From the NCBI GenBank assembly GCA_049671305.1, contig JBATUR010000097.1, positions 1 to 64,000 on the forward strand: DNA of 64,000 bases, in the 5' to 3' direction. This stretch comes from CADCTM01 sp049671305. GTDB taxonomy: Bacteria > Cyanobacteriota > Cyanobacteriia > Cyanobacteriales > Coleofasciculaceae. The position numbers and the translations under genes were made by a program. Shown here piece by piece: positions 1 through 7,829 of the stretch (position 1 is the stretch's first letter; every line of letters begins with the position of its first letter). The notes below the pieces were generated by a model. The model had not been told where the DNA came from. It saw only the letters and a program-made list of their open reading frames with translations, and did not search any database.

Positions 1-1398
1 CCATCACCCCAATCTTGATCATGGCGGAAATACTCAATAAAACTCTTCCCCGCAATGCGGGTTAAATACGCCGCCGTCACCCCCTGAATCGCCTTACCAA
101 CAAGATAAGTCGCAACATTAAGCTGGAGTGCCTTTGAAAGTAATTCAATCGCACCCTTCACAATACCCAAACTCGCCAAAGTCTTACCCAGAGAAAGCGC
201 CAACTCCCTCCCCCTTTCCATATTCAACTCACAACCATAAATCCTGCCAATTTCCACAACCATTTGAGCATTCACAGCCGCCGTTGCCAGCAAATCCACC
301 ACAGGCAAAGGCGTCACCGCAATCACACCCGCGCCAATCCACTGAAAACGCTCTACTACTTTCTCCGCCTGTCGCCGACGCTGAGTATCAATCAAACGCC
401 TTGCCTCTTCCCCTAAGCGCTGAGATTGCAGCAAAATGTTATCGGCAACCAAATCTTCTCCCTCAGCCCGCAGAACCGCAGCTAGGCGTCGTATCAGCGG
501 CATTATGTCAGCTTCCGGTTGGAAAATCTCACCATTTTCTAGGTGTGCAGGTTGTGGATTTGCCGTAATTGTCACCACATCCATCGCCGCAATAAAGCCC
601 CGCACTCGCTGCCGTAACCGCGCTAAAATCGTTTCCCGGTCTTCTTCGGAATACAAGTCCGTTTTATTTAAAATCAATAAACTACGCTTGCCAATTTCCG
701 CCAAACCCCGCAAAGGCTCATATTCAGACTGTCGCAAGTCATTATCCACCACAAATAACAACAAATCGGCTTCTGTTGCTAATTGTCGTGCCATTTGTTC
801 TCTGGTAGTTCCCGCTACTCCTGCTTCTAAAATTCCTGGTGTATCGGTAATTAAAATTTGGCGATTTAATCCCTTCAACTTTAAACTATAAGTTTCCCCC
901 GCCTCTGTCGTGCCCATTGGCGCCCCAACTTTACCGACAACTCGCCCAATTAAAGCATTAACTAAAGAAGTTTTACCCGCTGAACCTGTACCAAAAACCA
1001 CAACTAGCAGTTCGCCACGGGCTAAAATTGATTCAATTTCTCGTGAACGAATTAATAATTCCTGCCTTGCTACTTCATCTTGTATTTGTGTGACTTGTTG
1101 TCGTACCGCTTTTAGAGTTTCTTCGGCAGCTTCGGTTTTGACAACAGGTATAGTTGGCGATAAACGGCGTTGCTTTGAGGTTTTTTTGCTTTGCCCAAAT
1201 ATGCCAACATAGTAAATAAAGGCAAAAATCAACATTCCAATCAGCGCAATCATCAATAACAGCAGTAAATTTGCCAAAAATGGTGCTGTAAAGGAAATTT
1301 GGATATACAGCCGATATAGCGAGTTAATCAGCCACAGCATTAGTCCTAGTATGATGCTAAGACCAACGATCAGCGTCAATAGGCGTGAAAGGGGCATG
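1..1398 (-). CDS. Membrane-associated GTPase with C-terminal DUF697-like region (3' end cut off)
   Basis: Read on the minus strand from ATG at 1398 and open to the window edge, so the C-terminus is missing. About 465 codons are visible. The first 70 residues contain two hydrophobic segments. A P-loop GTGSAGKTS, a switch II DTPG motif and an NKTD motif follow, giving a complete Era/YeeP-type G domain. The distal part carries hydrophobic stretches (GAGVIAVTPLPVVDLL) typical of DUF697, which follows such G domains in cyanobacteria. The family probably binds GTP at a membrane; its cellular role is not established. No partner gene is visible. Confidence 0.85.
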
Positions 1399-1629
1399 AA
1401 GGACAAGGGTAAATGTTTATAGTTTAGTTAAAGAATTGGCATGGCAGTTGATTGCTCATTTCCTATTTGTAGCTGTTAAAGTATCAGTCGTACTCTTATT
1501 GATGTGTAAAAATCCGACAGTAGTCATTGATGGTACACTCCGTCAACACTGGTTCTAAACTGACTGTAGGGGGAACAGCATCAATGTGAGTAGTTCAAGC
1601 CCTAAATGATCACAATAGAGGATAAGCTT

Positions 1630-2148
1630 ATGAGTCTGTTTGAGCAATTCATTAATGCGATCGATAGTCCTACTCAGCAAGGTAGTACTAACGAAGTTGG
1701 TGACATTTTGAGTACGGTTCAACAGCTAAGTAATAATACTAATGCTGACCCTTCTGCGATTCAATCGGTTTTATCGGTTGTTGGCAATTATACTCGCTCG
1801 GCTTTGCAACAAAAGCGAGATAATGAGGGGGAGAACCAAGCTCAACAATTTGTTAGTCAATTTGGTGGCACTAATCCCAGCAATCAAGCGGTAAATATGC
1901 TTTTTAGTATGCCGCAGATTCAGCAAATTGTTCAGGAAGCTTCCCAACGAACTGGGCTAGATGCGGGTATGATTCAATCAATGTTGCCGATGTTGGTGCC
2001 GATTGTTTTGAAGTTCCTACAACAGGGTAATGCTCAAGGTGGACAAGGTGGCAACCCATTATTACATTCGTTTTTGGATGCTAATGGTGATGGTAATGTT
2101 GATGTTGCTGATGCGATGCAAATGGCTTTTCGTCATTTTGGACGGTAA
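1630..2148 (+). CDS. DUF937-like protein with C-terminal calcium-binding-like loop
   Basis: A 172-residue protein. I chose ATG 1630 because AGAGGA at 1617-1622 is well placed as a ribosome binding site; an in-frame ATG at 1606 lacks one. The N-terminal two thirds are Gln/Asn-rich and helical, with a segment GMIQSMLPMLVPIVLKFL that resembles DUF937 (YidB-like) proteins. The last 30 residues contain DANGDGNVDVADA, an EF-hand or dockerin-like loop with Asp/Asn ligands at alternate positions. Function is unknown. Calcium binding is inferred from the loop alone. It converges on apcF across a shared terminator region. Confidence 0.7.
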   Translation: MSLFEQFINAIDSPTQQGSTNEVGDILSTVQQLSNNTNADPSAIQSVLSVVGNYTRSALQQKRDNEGENQAQQFVSQFGGTNPSNQAVNMLFSMPQIQQIVQEASQRTGLDAGMIQSMLPMLVPIVLKFLQQGNAQGGQGGNPLLHSFLDANGDGNVDVADAMQMAFRHFGR

Positions 2149-2205
2149 TTGTCGCCTCAATGTCTTACTTCTGGTTTAAGGCATCATCTTGCTAAGATTT
2201 TAGAT

Positions 2206-2246
2206 GAAAAAGCGATCGCATATCTGATTAATCAAAGTGCGATCGC
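2206..2246 (-). terminator. apcF terminator built from two HIP1 octamers
   Basis: GCGATCGCA at 2212-2220 and TGCGATCGC at 2238-2246 form a perfect 9-bp stem with a 17-nt loop. Read on the minus strand the stem is followed at once by TTTTT (complement of 2207-2211). It begins 33 nt after the apcF stop. This is a standard intrinsic terminator layout, but both arms are the HIP1 palindrome. Each arm can also fold on itself, so formation of the long stem is inferred. Confidence 0.65.
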
Positions 2247-2278
2247 GCTTTCGTTGCTTCTTGGGCAGAAATTAAAGC

Positions 2279-2788
2279 TTAAATATCTTGTTCGCTCAAC
2301 TCACGAGTCATATGATCAAAGGGCTGATCGATAAACGCCGTACTAGCAACACCAGCTTCTGCCGCCATATCTTTGACAATATCCTTCATAAGCTGAATAC
2401 CGCGAACCGTAGGACCAATTGGCACTCCTAAAGAATTATAGGTTTCCCGCAGTCCTTGCAACACTCTTTCATCCAAAACATTGGTATCACCTGCAACCAA
2501 CGCATAGCTGGCATAGCGTAGATAATAATCCATATCCCGCAAACAAGCAGCATAGCGGCGAGTTGTATAGGCATTACCACCAGGACGAATTAATTCTGGC
2601 AACTCTTCAAATAGTCGAGAACCAGCTTGCTTGACAATTGACGCCGCATTTGCATTAATTGTCGATGCCGCCATTACTCGTGCTGTACCTGTTTCAAAGT
2701 AAAACTTTAAGGAATCGATCGCATTTCTATCTAGATAGCGACCCGTACCATCGTAGTTTCTAATTAAGTTTGTTACTGCATCCCGCAT
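2279..2788 (-). CDS. apcF: Allophycocyanin beta-18 subunit (phycobilisome core)
   Basis: A 169-residue phycobiliprotein, the length expected for ApcF (ApcB is about 161). Cys82 in the YAACLRDMDYYLRYASY segment is the phycocyanobilin attachment site. Asn72 in RPGGNAYTT is the conserved residue methylated in beta subunits. ApcF replaces one ApcB copy in the core trimer that holds the ApcE domain, so it sits on the energy-transfer path to the reaction centres. The gene is monocistronic, with a terminator just downstream. The neighbouring glnA matches the order I recall from Nostoc-type genomes. Confidence 0.95.
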   Translation of the reverse strand: MRDAVTNLIRNYDGTGRYLDRNAIDSLKFYFETGTARVMAASTINANAASIVKQAGSRLFEELPELIRPGGNAYTTRRYAACLRDMDYYLRYASYALVAGDTNVLDERVLQGLRETYNSLGVPIGPTVRGIQLMKDIVKDMAAEAGVASTAFIDQPFDHMTRELSEQDI

Positions 2789-3175
2789 TAAATTTTTCTC
2801 CCAACAACATCTGTATATCTATAATTTGAAGGACTAAAACATCCCCTCAAAAATTTTAGGTTGTTCCGTAACCGCCAACTTCTCAATACCCGCTTTTATT
2901 TAAGGCGGTTAGAAAGAGTGATAGCGCGTCCTGCCTTAGCGACACGTACTGACGATAGCGTCTCGTGCTTTGCAACACTCGAATCATCACTCTAACTTTT
3001 TTTAAGAGTGAAGCTATGCCTAATTCCATGTTCTGCAATTGTACCGGAATTGGCGCTGATAACCTACTTTAATAATCCTGAAACCCTTGTCAAGTCAGCC
3101 GAGTAGCTTCAGATAGCTTTACATAACTTCACTATAGTCTGATTGTTAATTATGAATATTAGCGGGCTGATATAA
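2789..3175. other. Intergenic region with three mutually complementary AGAGTGA-type elements
   Basis: No gene is visible. AGAGTGAT (2915-2922) is complementary to ATCACTCT (2985-2992), which is also complementary to AGAGTGA (3005-3011). The middle element could therefore pair with either flank. A run of seven T (2997-3003) lies between elements 2 and 3. The stretch 2926-2974 is rich in CGACACG/CGTCTCG-like words that look like a dispersed cyanobacterial repeat. The region is the apcF promoter side and the 3' side of the next minus-strand gene. No clear -10 box was assigned. Confidence 0.4.
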
Positions 3176-3466
3176 TTACTTATAATTATTAGCCAAAGAA
3201 ACGCCAGACTGTCGTCTCTGAGGCGAATTCAAGCGACGCCTTGACGAAAACCAGCTAGTACCCAAAACAGGCATGGGCAACAAATTCAACTCATGGGGAT
3301 AGCGTGGATGAGGATCATTTGCTAACCATATTGGAGGAACCATCATCGGGTCATATTCAGCAATGACATCAACAACACCAGGACGAGAAATCAATTCTAC
3401 ACGTTGTCCAGGGCGGTATTGTAGAGCTTCTTGCTCCTCATCTTCAGTGCTGAAATTAAACTTCAT
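3176..3466 (-). CDS. Small hypothetical protein divergent from glnA
   Basis: A 96-residue acidic-then-basic protein I do not recognise. It starts MKFNFSTEDEEQEAL, has a central segment RPGQRVELISRPGVVDVIAEY with the feel of a small beta-barrel (SH3-like), then a Pro-rich stretch, and ends with an Arg/Ser-rich tail. No signal peptide or membrane segment is seen. It lies between apcF and glnA, transcribed away from glnA. A perfect NtcA-type palindrome 70 bp upstream of its ATG suggests, but does not prove, nitrogen control. It could also be a conserved cyanobacterial orphan unrelated to nitrogen. Confidence 0.6.
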   Translation of the reverse strand: MKFNFSTEDEEQEALQYRPGQRVELISRPGVVDVIAEYDPMMVPPIWLANDPHPRYPHELNLLPMPVLGTSWFSSRRRLNSPQRRQSGVSLANNYK

Positions 3467-3535
3467 AACTTACCCCGCCTAAACAGTAGCTTTAGATACC
3501 ATTTTAAAGCTTTAACAATGCATATAAGCATTTTG

Positions 3536-3549
3536 GTATGTTTTGTTAC
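3536..3549. promoter_or_regulatory. Second NtcA-type site (GTA-N8-TAC)
   Basis: GTATGTTTTGTTAC is an exact match to the NtcA consensus GTA-N8-TAC. It lies in the divergent region, 60 bp upstream of the main glnA site and 70 bp upstream of the minus-strand gene. On the minus strand a TAAAGC word falls about 21 nt away, near the expected -10 position, but lacks the final T of TAN3T. Which gene it controls cannot be decided from sequence. Confidence 0.55.
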
Positions 3550-3595
3550 ATTTTTTCAATTTCTTAAGCTAGTAAGAAATACCCAAGATTAGTCT

Positions 3596-3637
3596 GTAGC
3601 CTATGATACAAAATCTTGTCAGACCTATCCATAGCAT
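3596..3637 (+). promoter_or_regulatory. NtcA-activated glnA promoter
   Basis: GTAGCCTATGATAC at 3596-3609 is a perfect GTA-N8-TAC. After exactly 22 bp comes TAGCAT at 3632-3637, matching TAN3T. This is the canonical class II arrangement of NtcA-activated cyanobacterial promoters and predicts transcription from about 3644, leaving a leader of some 64 nt before the glnA ATG. GGAG at 3692-3695 is the ribosome binding site. Confidence 0.88.
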
Positions 3638-3707
3638 GGTTCTGATGTAGCGAGCTATTGCTTGAGAGTTTGCTTAAGATTTTGTAGAAATTAAGGAGTT
3701 CATCCCC

Positions 3708-5129
3708 ATGTTTCAAACCCCGCAAGAATTTCTAAGTTACGTTAAAGAAAACAACATTCAGATTATTGACTTAAAATTCATCGATATGCCAGGAATCTGG
3801 CAGCATCTCTCTGTATTTGAAAACCAAATTGACGAAAGCAGCTTTACAGAAGGCGTACCGTTTGATGGTTCCAGTATTCGGGGTTGGAAAGCCATCAACG
3901 AATCTGACATGGCAATGGTACTCGATCCCACAACCGCTTGGATCGACCCCTTCATGGCGGAACCAACCTTAAGCGTCATCTGTAGTATCGTCGAACCTCG
4001 TACCGGTGAACCTTACAACCGTTGCCCCCGCGTTATTGCCCAAAAAGCCGTAGACTACCTAATCACCACAGGTATTGGTGATACAGCATTCTTTGGTCCC
4101 GAAGCCGAATTTTTCATCTTTGATGATGTCCGCTTTGACCAAAACCAACACGAAGGCTATTATCACATCGACTCAATAGAAGGACGTTGGAATTCTGGAA
4201 GAAAAGAAGAAGGCGGCAACCTGGGTTACAAACCACGTTACAAAGAAGGCTACTTCCCTGTTGCACCAACCGATACATCCCAGGATATGCGGACAGAAAT
4301 GCTGCTGACAATGGCAAAGTGCGGCGTACCCATTGAAAAGCATCACCATGAAGTTGCTTCCGGCGGTCAATGTGAACTTGGCTTTAAGTTTGGTAAATTA
4401 ATCGAAGCTGCAGACTGGTTGATGACTTACAAATACGTGATCAAAAACGTTGGTAAGAAGTACGGCAAAACAATTACCTTTATGCCCAAACCGGTCTTTA
4501 ATGATAATGGTTCCGGGATGCACACCCACCAGTCTATCTGGAATGATGGACAACCATTATTTGCCGGGGATAAGTACGCTGGTTTGAGCCAAATGGCATT
4601 GCATTACATCGGTGGTATTCTCAAGCACGCCCCCGCACTTTTGGCACTAACTAACCCAACTACCAACTCTTACAAGCGCTTAGTACCAGGTTTTGAAGCG
4701 CCTGTCAACTTAGCTTACTCCCAAGGTAACCGTTCTGCTTCTGTGCGTATCCCCTTATCTGGTAGCAACCCCAAGGCGAAGCGTTTGGAATTCCGTTGCC
4801 CTGATGCCACATCTAACCCTTACATTGCCTTTGCTGCCATGCTGTGTGCAGGTTTGGATGGCATCAAGAATCAAATTGATCCTGGTGAGTCGCTAGATGT
4901 GGATATTTACGACTTATCTCCTGAAGAATTGAGCAAAATTCCTTCTACTCCAGCGTCTCTACCGGATGCCTTGCAAGCCTTGGAAAATGACCATGCCTTC
5001 TTAACTGAACCTGGTGTGTTTACCGAAGATTTTATCAAGACTTGGATTACTTACAAACTTGATAATGAAGTGATTCCGATGAGTTTGCGTCCTCATCCTT
5101 ATGAGTTTGCACTTTACTACGATTGTTAA
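3708..5129 (+). CDS. glnA: Glutamine synthetase type I
   Basis: A 473-residue GSI, full length. It makes glutamine from glutamate, ammonium and ATP and is the entry step of the GS-GOGAT cycle. Visible landmarks are the N-terminal beta-grasp domain with FDGSSIRGW, the metal and ATP-site segment NDNGSGMHTHQS near residue 265, and NRSASVRIP near 345. The C-terminal region contains the IYDLSPEE segment where enterobacterial enzymes are adenylylated. Cyanobacteria instead use small inactivating factors (GifA/GifB); no gif gene is seen here. Transcription is NtcA-driven and ends at a strong terminator, so the gene is monocistronic. Confidence 0.98.
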   Translation: MFQTPQEFLSYVKENNIQIIDLKFIDMPGIWQHLSVFENQIDESSFTEGVPFDGSSIRGWKAINESDMAMVLDPTTAWIDPFMAEPTLSVICSIVEPRTGEPYNRCPRVIAQKAVDYLITTGIGDTAFFGPEAEFFIFDDVRFDQNQHEGYYHIDSIEGRWNSGRKEEGGNLGYKPRYKEGYFPVAPTDTSQDMRTEMLLTMAKCGVPIEKHHHEVASGGQCELGFKFGKLIEAADWLMTYKYVIKNVGKKYGKTITFMPKPVFNDNGSGMHTHQSIWNDGQPLFAGDKYAGLSQMALHYIGGILKHAPALLALTNPTTNSYKRLVPGFEAPVNLAYSQGNRSASVRIPLSGSNPKAKRLEFRCPDATSNPYIAFAAMLCAGLDGIKNQIDPGESLDVDIYDLSPEELSKIPSTPASLPDALQALENDHAFLTEPGVFTEDFIKTWITYKLDNEVIPMSLRPHPYEFALYYDC

Positions 5130-5159
5130 TCTTGCTGTTTAGCAATTAAATCGAGAATG

Positions 5160-5185
5160 AGCCACCTCTAGGGGTGGCTTTTTTG
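5160..5185 (+). terminator. Intrinsic terminator of glnA
   Basis: AGCCACC (5160-5166) and GGTGGCT (5173-5179) form a GC-rich stem with a 6-nt loop followed by T6. It starts 30 nt after the glnA stop codon. It also rules out the GTG at 5174 as the start of the next gene, since that codon lies inside the hairpin. Confidence 0.92.
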
Positions 5186-5305
5186 CTTATAAGCCTTAAG
5201 CAATGGCGAAAAATTCTATCTTTCGGTTTGCAATTGCTCTTGATTTATTCGTTACAATTATTCACAACGCTAAGTAATAGATCCAACTTTCCTCAAGCAA
5301 TTTCC

Positions 5306-6364
5306 ATGACCGATACTTTAACGAAGCTGACTTATCAGACTTTTCAGCAGGGCAAAAGCATTTTTGGTCTTGCTCATAAAACCATTAGTGCGCGACTGCT
5401 GAATACCTTTCATCCGCCGGTTAATGAGCTAAAAACTCAACCAATTGAGACGAAGATTTTATTAGAAATCCAGCAACGGCTTAATCAAATTATAGAAACC
5501 GACTGGCAGGATGCCGAAAAGGGTGTCTATCCAGAGGCAATGCTCTTTGATAATCCGTGGGAAGATTTCTTCCGCTATTATCCAGTAGTTTGCCTAGATG
5601 TACCAAAAATTTGGGAACGTGCCAACCAAAAGCGGTATCAAGACTTTTCGCCAGAAATTCAGACAGAAGGTTATCCCAGCTATTACTTGCAGAATTTCCA
5701 CCATCAGACAGATGGCTATTTGAGCGATATGTCTGCGAATTTGTATGATTTGCAGGTAGAAATTTTATTTAATGGTTCAGCCGATGCCATGCGGCGGCGC
5801 ATTCTTGCACCATTAAAGCAAAGTTTGCAAGCTTTTAGTAGCACTCCTGCTCACCAAATTCGGGTTTTGGATGTTGCTTGTGGTACCGGTCGGACTTTAA
5901 AATTCCTGCGGGGAACTTTACCTGCGGCGTCTTTATTTGGCACTGATTTGTCACCGGCTTATCTGCGTAAGGCAAATCAGTTATTATCCGAAAATCCTGG
6001 GGAATTGCCGCAACTAATGCAGGCAAATGCTGAGGAGTTGCCGTATTTGGATAACTATTTCCACGCTGTTACCTGCGTTTTCATGTTCCACGAATTGCCG
6101 CCTGAAGCACGTCAGAATGTGATTGAGCAAGCGTTTCGGGTGACACAACCAGGGGGAGTATTTATCATCTGTGACTCGGTGCAAGCAATTGATTCACCTG
6201 AGTTGATGCCGTTGATGGAAAGCTTCCCGGCTATGTTTCATGAACCTTTCTACAGACACTATACAACTGATGATTTGGTGAAGCGTCTGGAGAAGGCAGG
6301 TTTTGGGAATATTACCACGGAAAACCACTTTATGAGTAAGTACTGGGTTGCTCATAAACCTTAA
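5306..6364 (+). CDS. SAM-dependent methyltransferase (class I)
   Basis: A 352-residue protein starting at ATG 5306; the longer frame from GTG 5174 would begin inside the glnA terminator. The first 170 residues form a cyanobacterium-type extension rich in Trp, Tyr and Asp. The class I methyltransferase core follows: motif I VLDVACGTGRTL near residue 188, an acidic motif II GTDLS, and a post-motif region NYFHAVTCVFMFHELP. Substrate is not predictable. The extension plus UbiE-like core resembles several uncharacterised cyanobacterial proteins annotated only as methyltransferases. It has its own transcription unit. Confidence 0.85.
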   Translation: MTDTLTKLTYQTFQQGKSIFGLAHKTISARLLNTFHPPVNELKTQPIETKILLEIQQRLNQIIETDWQDAEKGVYPEAMLFDNPWEDFFRYYPVVCLDVPKIWERANQKRYQDFSPEIQTEGYPSYYLQNFHHQTDGYLSDMSANLYDLQVEILFNGSADAMRRRILAPLKQSLQAFSSTPAHQIRVLDVACGTGRTLKFLRGTLPAASLFGTDLSPAYLRKANQLLSENPGELPQLMQANAEELPYLDNYFHAVTCVFMFHELPPEARQNVIEQAFRVTQPGGVFIICDSVQAIDSPELMPLMESFPAMFHEPFYRHYTTDDLVKRLEKAGFGNITTENHFMSKYWVAHKP

Positions 6365-6382
6365 GTGAGTTAGGGGCTTTAA

Positions 6383-6422
6383 GGCAACCGTTTGGGTGCT
6401 ATGAAGTATTCTGACGGTTGCC
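6383..6422. repeat. Inverted repeat after the methyltransferase gene
   Basis: GGCAACCGT (6383-6391) and ACGGTTGCC (6414-6422) are perfect 9-bp arms around a 22-nt loop, 18 nt after the stop codon. No T-run follows on either strand, so it is not a textbook terminator; it may stabilise an mRNA 3' end. Confidence 0.5.
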
Positions 6423-6534
6423 AATGCCCATTTATAATTAATATTAATTAGGGAAACCCCTACATTCCAATACGGTCAACCACAGGCGATACTGAGTCTT
6501 GAGTAAGTCTGCATTAAAGTAACAATTGACCCTT

Positions 6535-7014
6535 ATGACTAGCCAACAACCTACGGAAACGTTTACAGAAAGCTTGTCAGCAACCGATGCTGACGATGTG
6601 ACTGCAGTCAATTATGTAGAGATTATTGAAACGGTAATTGATACCCTAGACCAAGAAAATACGGCAATGGTCAGCCACAATGAAGAAGGCTACCTGTGGA
6701 AATTTAAGTATGGTAGCGTTGAGGTTTTTGTGAAACTGACTGGTATCTCTGATGATGACACCTTTACGGTTTCCTCAACTGTGCTGCAGTTGCCTCGTCA
6801 AAATGAACCAGAATTATGGCGTAAACTGTTAGAAATGAATTGTTCTGAAACTTTTGAGTCACATTTTGGGATTTTTGAAGATCAAGTTGTGGTCTTATCT
6901 TCAAGAATAGTTGCTGAGTTGTCAGCCGGAGAAATTTCTCGTGCTATTACAGTAGTTGCCACAATTGCTGATGATAATAATGACAAATTAGATGCGGAAT
7001 TTGCGGCGGCATAA
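6535..7014 (+). CDS. YbjN domain-containing protein
   Basis: A 159-residue acidic protein; ATG 6535 is preferred over a TTG three codons earlier. From about residue 25 it shows the YbjN/T3SS-chaperone-like fold pattern: an amphipathic helix, strands around GYLWKFKYGSVEVFVKLTG, then a long helix with PELWRKLLEMN and a strand DQVVVLSSRIVAELS. Such proteins are common in cyanobacteria and are thought to act as small chaperone-like or regulatory proteins; the role is not known. It lies 33 nt upstream of a lipoate-ligase-like gene on the same strand and could be co-transcribed. Confidence 0.75.
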   Translation: MTSQQPTETFTESLSATDADDVTAVNYVEIIETVIDTLDQENTAMVSHNEEGYLWKFKYGSVEVFVKLTGISDDDTFTVSSTVLQLPRQNEPELWRKLLEMNCSETFESHFGIFEDQVVVLSSRIVAELSAGEISRAITVVATIADDNNDKLDAEFAAA

Positions 7015-7047
7015 ATAATAGTTGTAGCAAGTTGCCAAAAATTGGGG

Positions 7048-7818
7048 ATGGACTCGTATAATTTAAGTCAAAACTTGCAGCCTGTTTGGCGTTTAATTCC
7101 TTTATTAGAAGCGTCAGGAAAAGTGCAAATGGCGATCGATAGTTGGTTATTGGAACAGCATAAAATTGGCAAACAGCCGCCAGTTTTACGCTTTTATACT
7201 ATGGCATCACCAACAATTTCTTTAGGATATCACCAACGTCGATCGCCTGCTTTTTGGCAACAATTAATTTGGCAAGATTTACCAGTTTCTCTGGTGCGGC
7301 GTCCAACTGGAGGACGTGCTGTGTTGCATCAGGGAGACTTAACTTATATGGTGGTAACTTCAGGTATTACAGGGACGCGGTTGCAGGCGTATCAAAGGAT
7401 TTGTGAGTTTTTGATTGAAGGTTGGCGATCGCTTAATCTTACTCTCAATTATGGCATTGCGGGACGAGACTATATGCACAATCCCAATTGTTTTGGGACA
7501 GCGACGGCTGCAGATTTAGTTTGTGCTGATGGTTATAAGCTCATTGGTAGCGCTCAATTGCGACGGGGTAAGGCTATTTTACAACATGGTTCAATGCGCT
7601 TAGAACCGAATATTGAGCTATTTACAAAAGTGTTTGGTGAGGAAATCTTGCCACCTAGTTTAGTAATTAAACAACAGGGAGAAACTTTAATTCAAACTGT
7701 GATTGAGGCATTAACTAAAGCCGCTGCTAATTGTTTTGATATTGATTTAATTGAGCAGCCTTTATCAGCAGTAGAATGGCAAGAAATTTTGGCACAACCT
7801 AGTTTAGAATTAGCTTAG
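7048..7818 (+). CDS. Lipoate-protein ligase A / octanoyltransferase family protein
   Basis: A 256-residue protein with the BPL/LplA catalytic fold; ATG 7048 is used in place of the upstream TTG. The signature RRPTGGRAVLHQGDLTY spans about residues 84-100, the binding loop for the acyl group. KLIGSAQLRRGKAILQHGS follows with the catalytic Lys. The family either activates lipoate with ATP or transfers octanoyl/lipoyl groups to carrier domains of 2-oxoacid dehydrogenases and glycine cleavage H protein. Without the small C-terminal domain typical of E. coli LplA, an LipM/LipL-like transferase role is also possible. I therefore give no symbol. Confidence 0.8.
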   Translation: MDSYNLSQNLQPVWRLIPLLEASGKVQMAIDSWLLEQHKIGKQPPVLRFYTMASPTISLGYHQRRSPAFWQQLIWQDLPVSLVRRPTGGRAVLHQGDLTYMVVTSGITGTRLQAYQRICEFLIEGWRSLNLTLNYGIAGRDYMHNPNCFGTATAADLVCADGYKLIGSAQLRRGKAILQHGSMRLEPNIELFTKVFGEEILPPSLVIKQQGETLIQTVIEALTKAAANCFDIDLIEQPLSAVEWQEILAQPSLELA

Positions 7819-7829
7819 TTTTGGCGCAA

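Noticed and set aside
128..1212. Plus-strand open frames at the window start
   Set aside because: The minus strand here encodes a continuous G-domain protein with P-loop and NKTD motifs that is open to the window edge; the plus-strand frames are its shadows.
2149..2334. 61-codon open frame directly after the DUF937-like gene
   Set aside because: It starts with TTG right after a stop, crosses the HIP1 terminator and the apcF 3' end, and has no recognisable protein features.
3640..3707. Possible glutamine riboswitch in the glnA leader
   Set aside because: The predicted 64-nt leader is short and lacks the conserved core of the glnA-type glutamine aptamer that I can recall; NtcA control is sufficient.
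5174..5305. N-terminal extension of the methyltransferase from GTG 5174
   Set aside because: The codon lies inside the glnA terminator hairpin; ATG 5306 gives a sensible protein and spacing.
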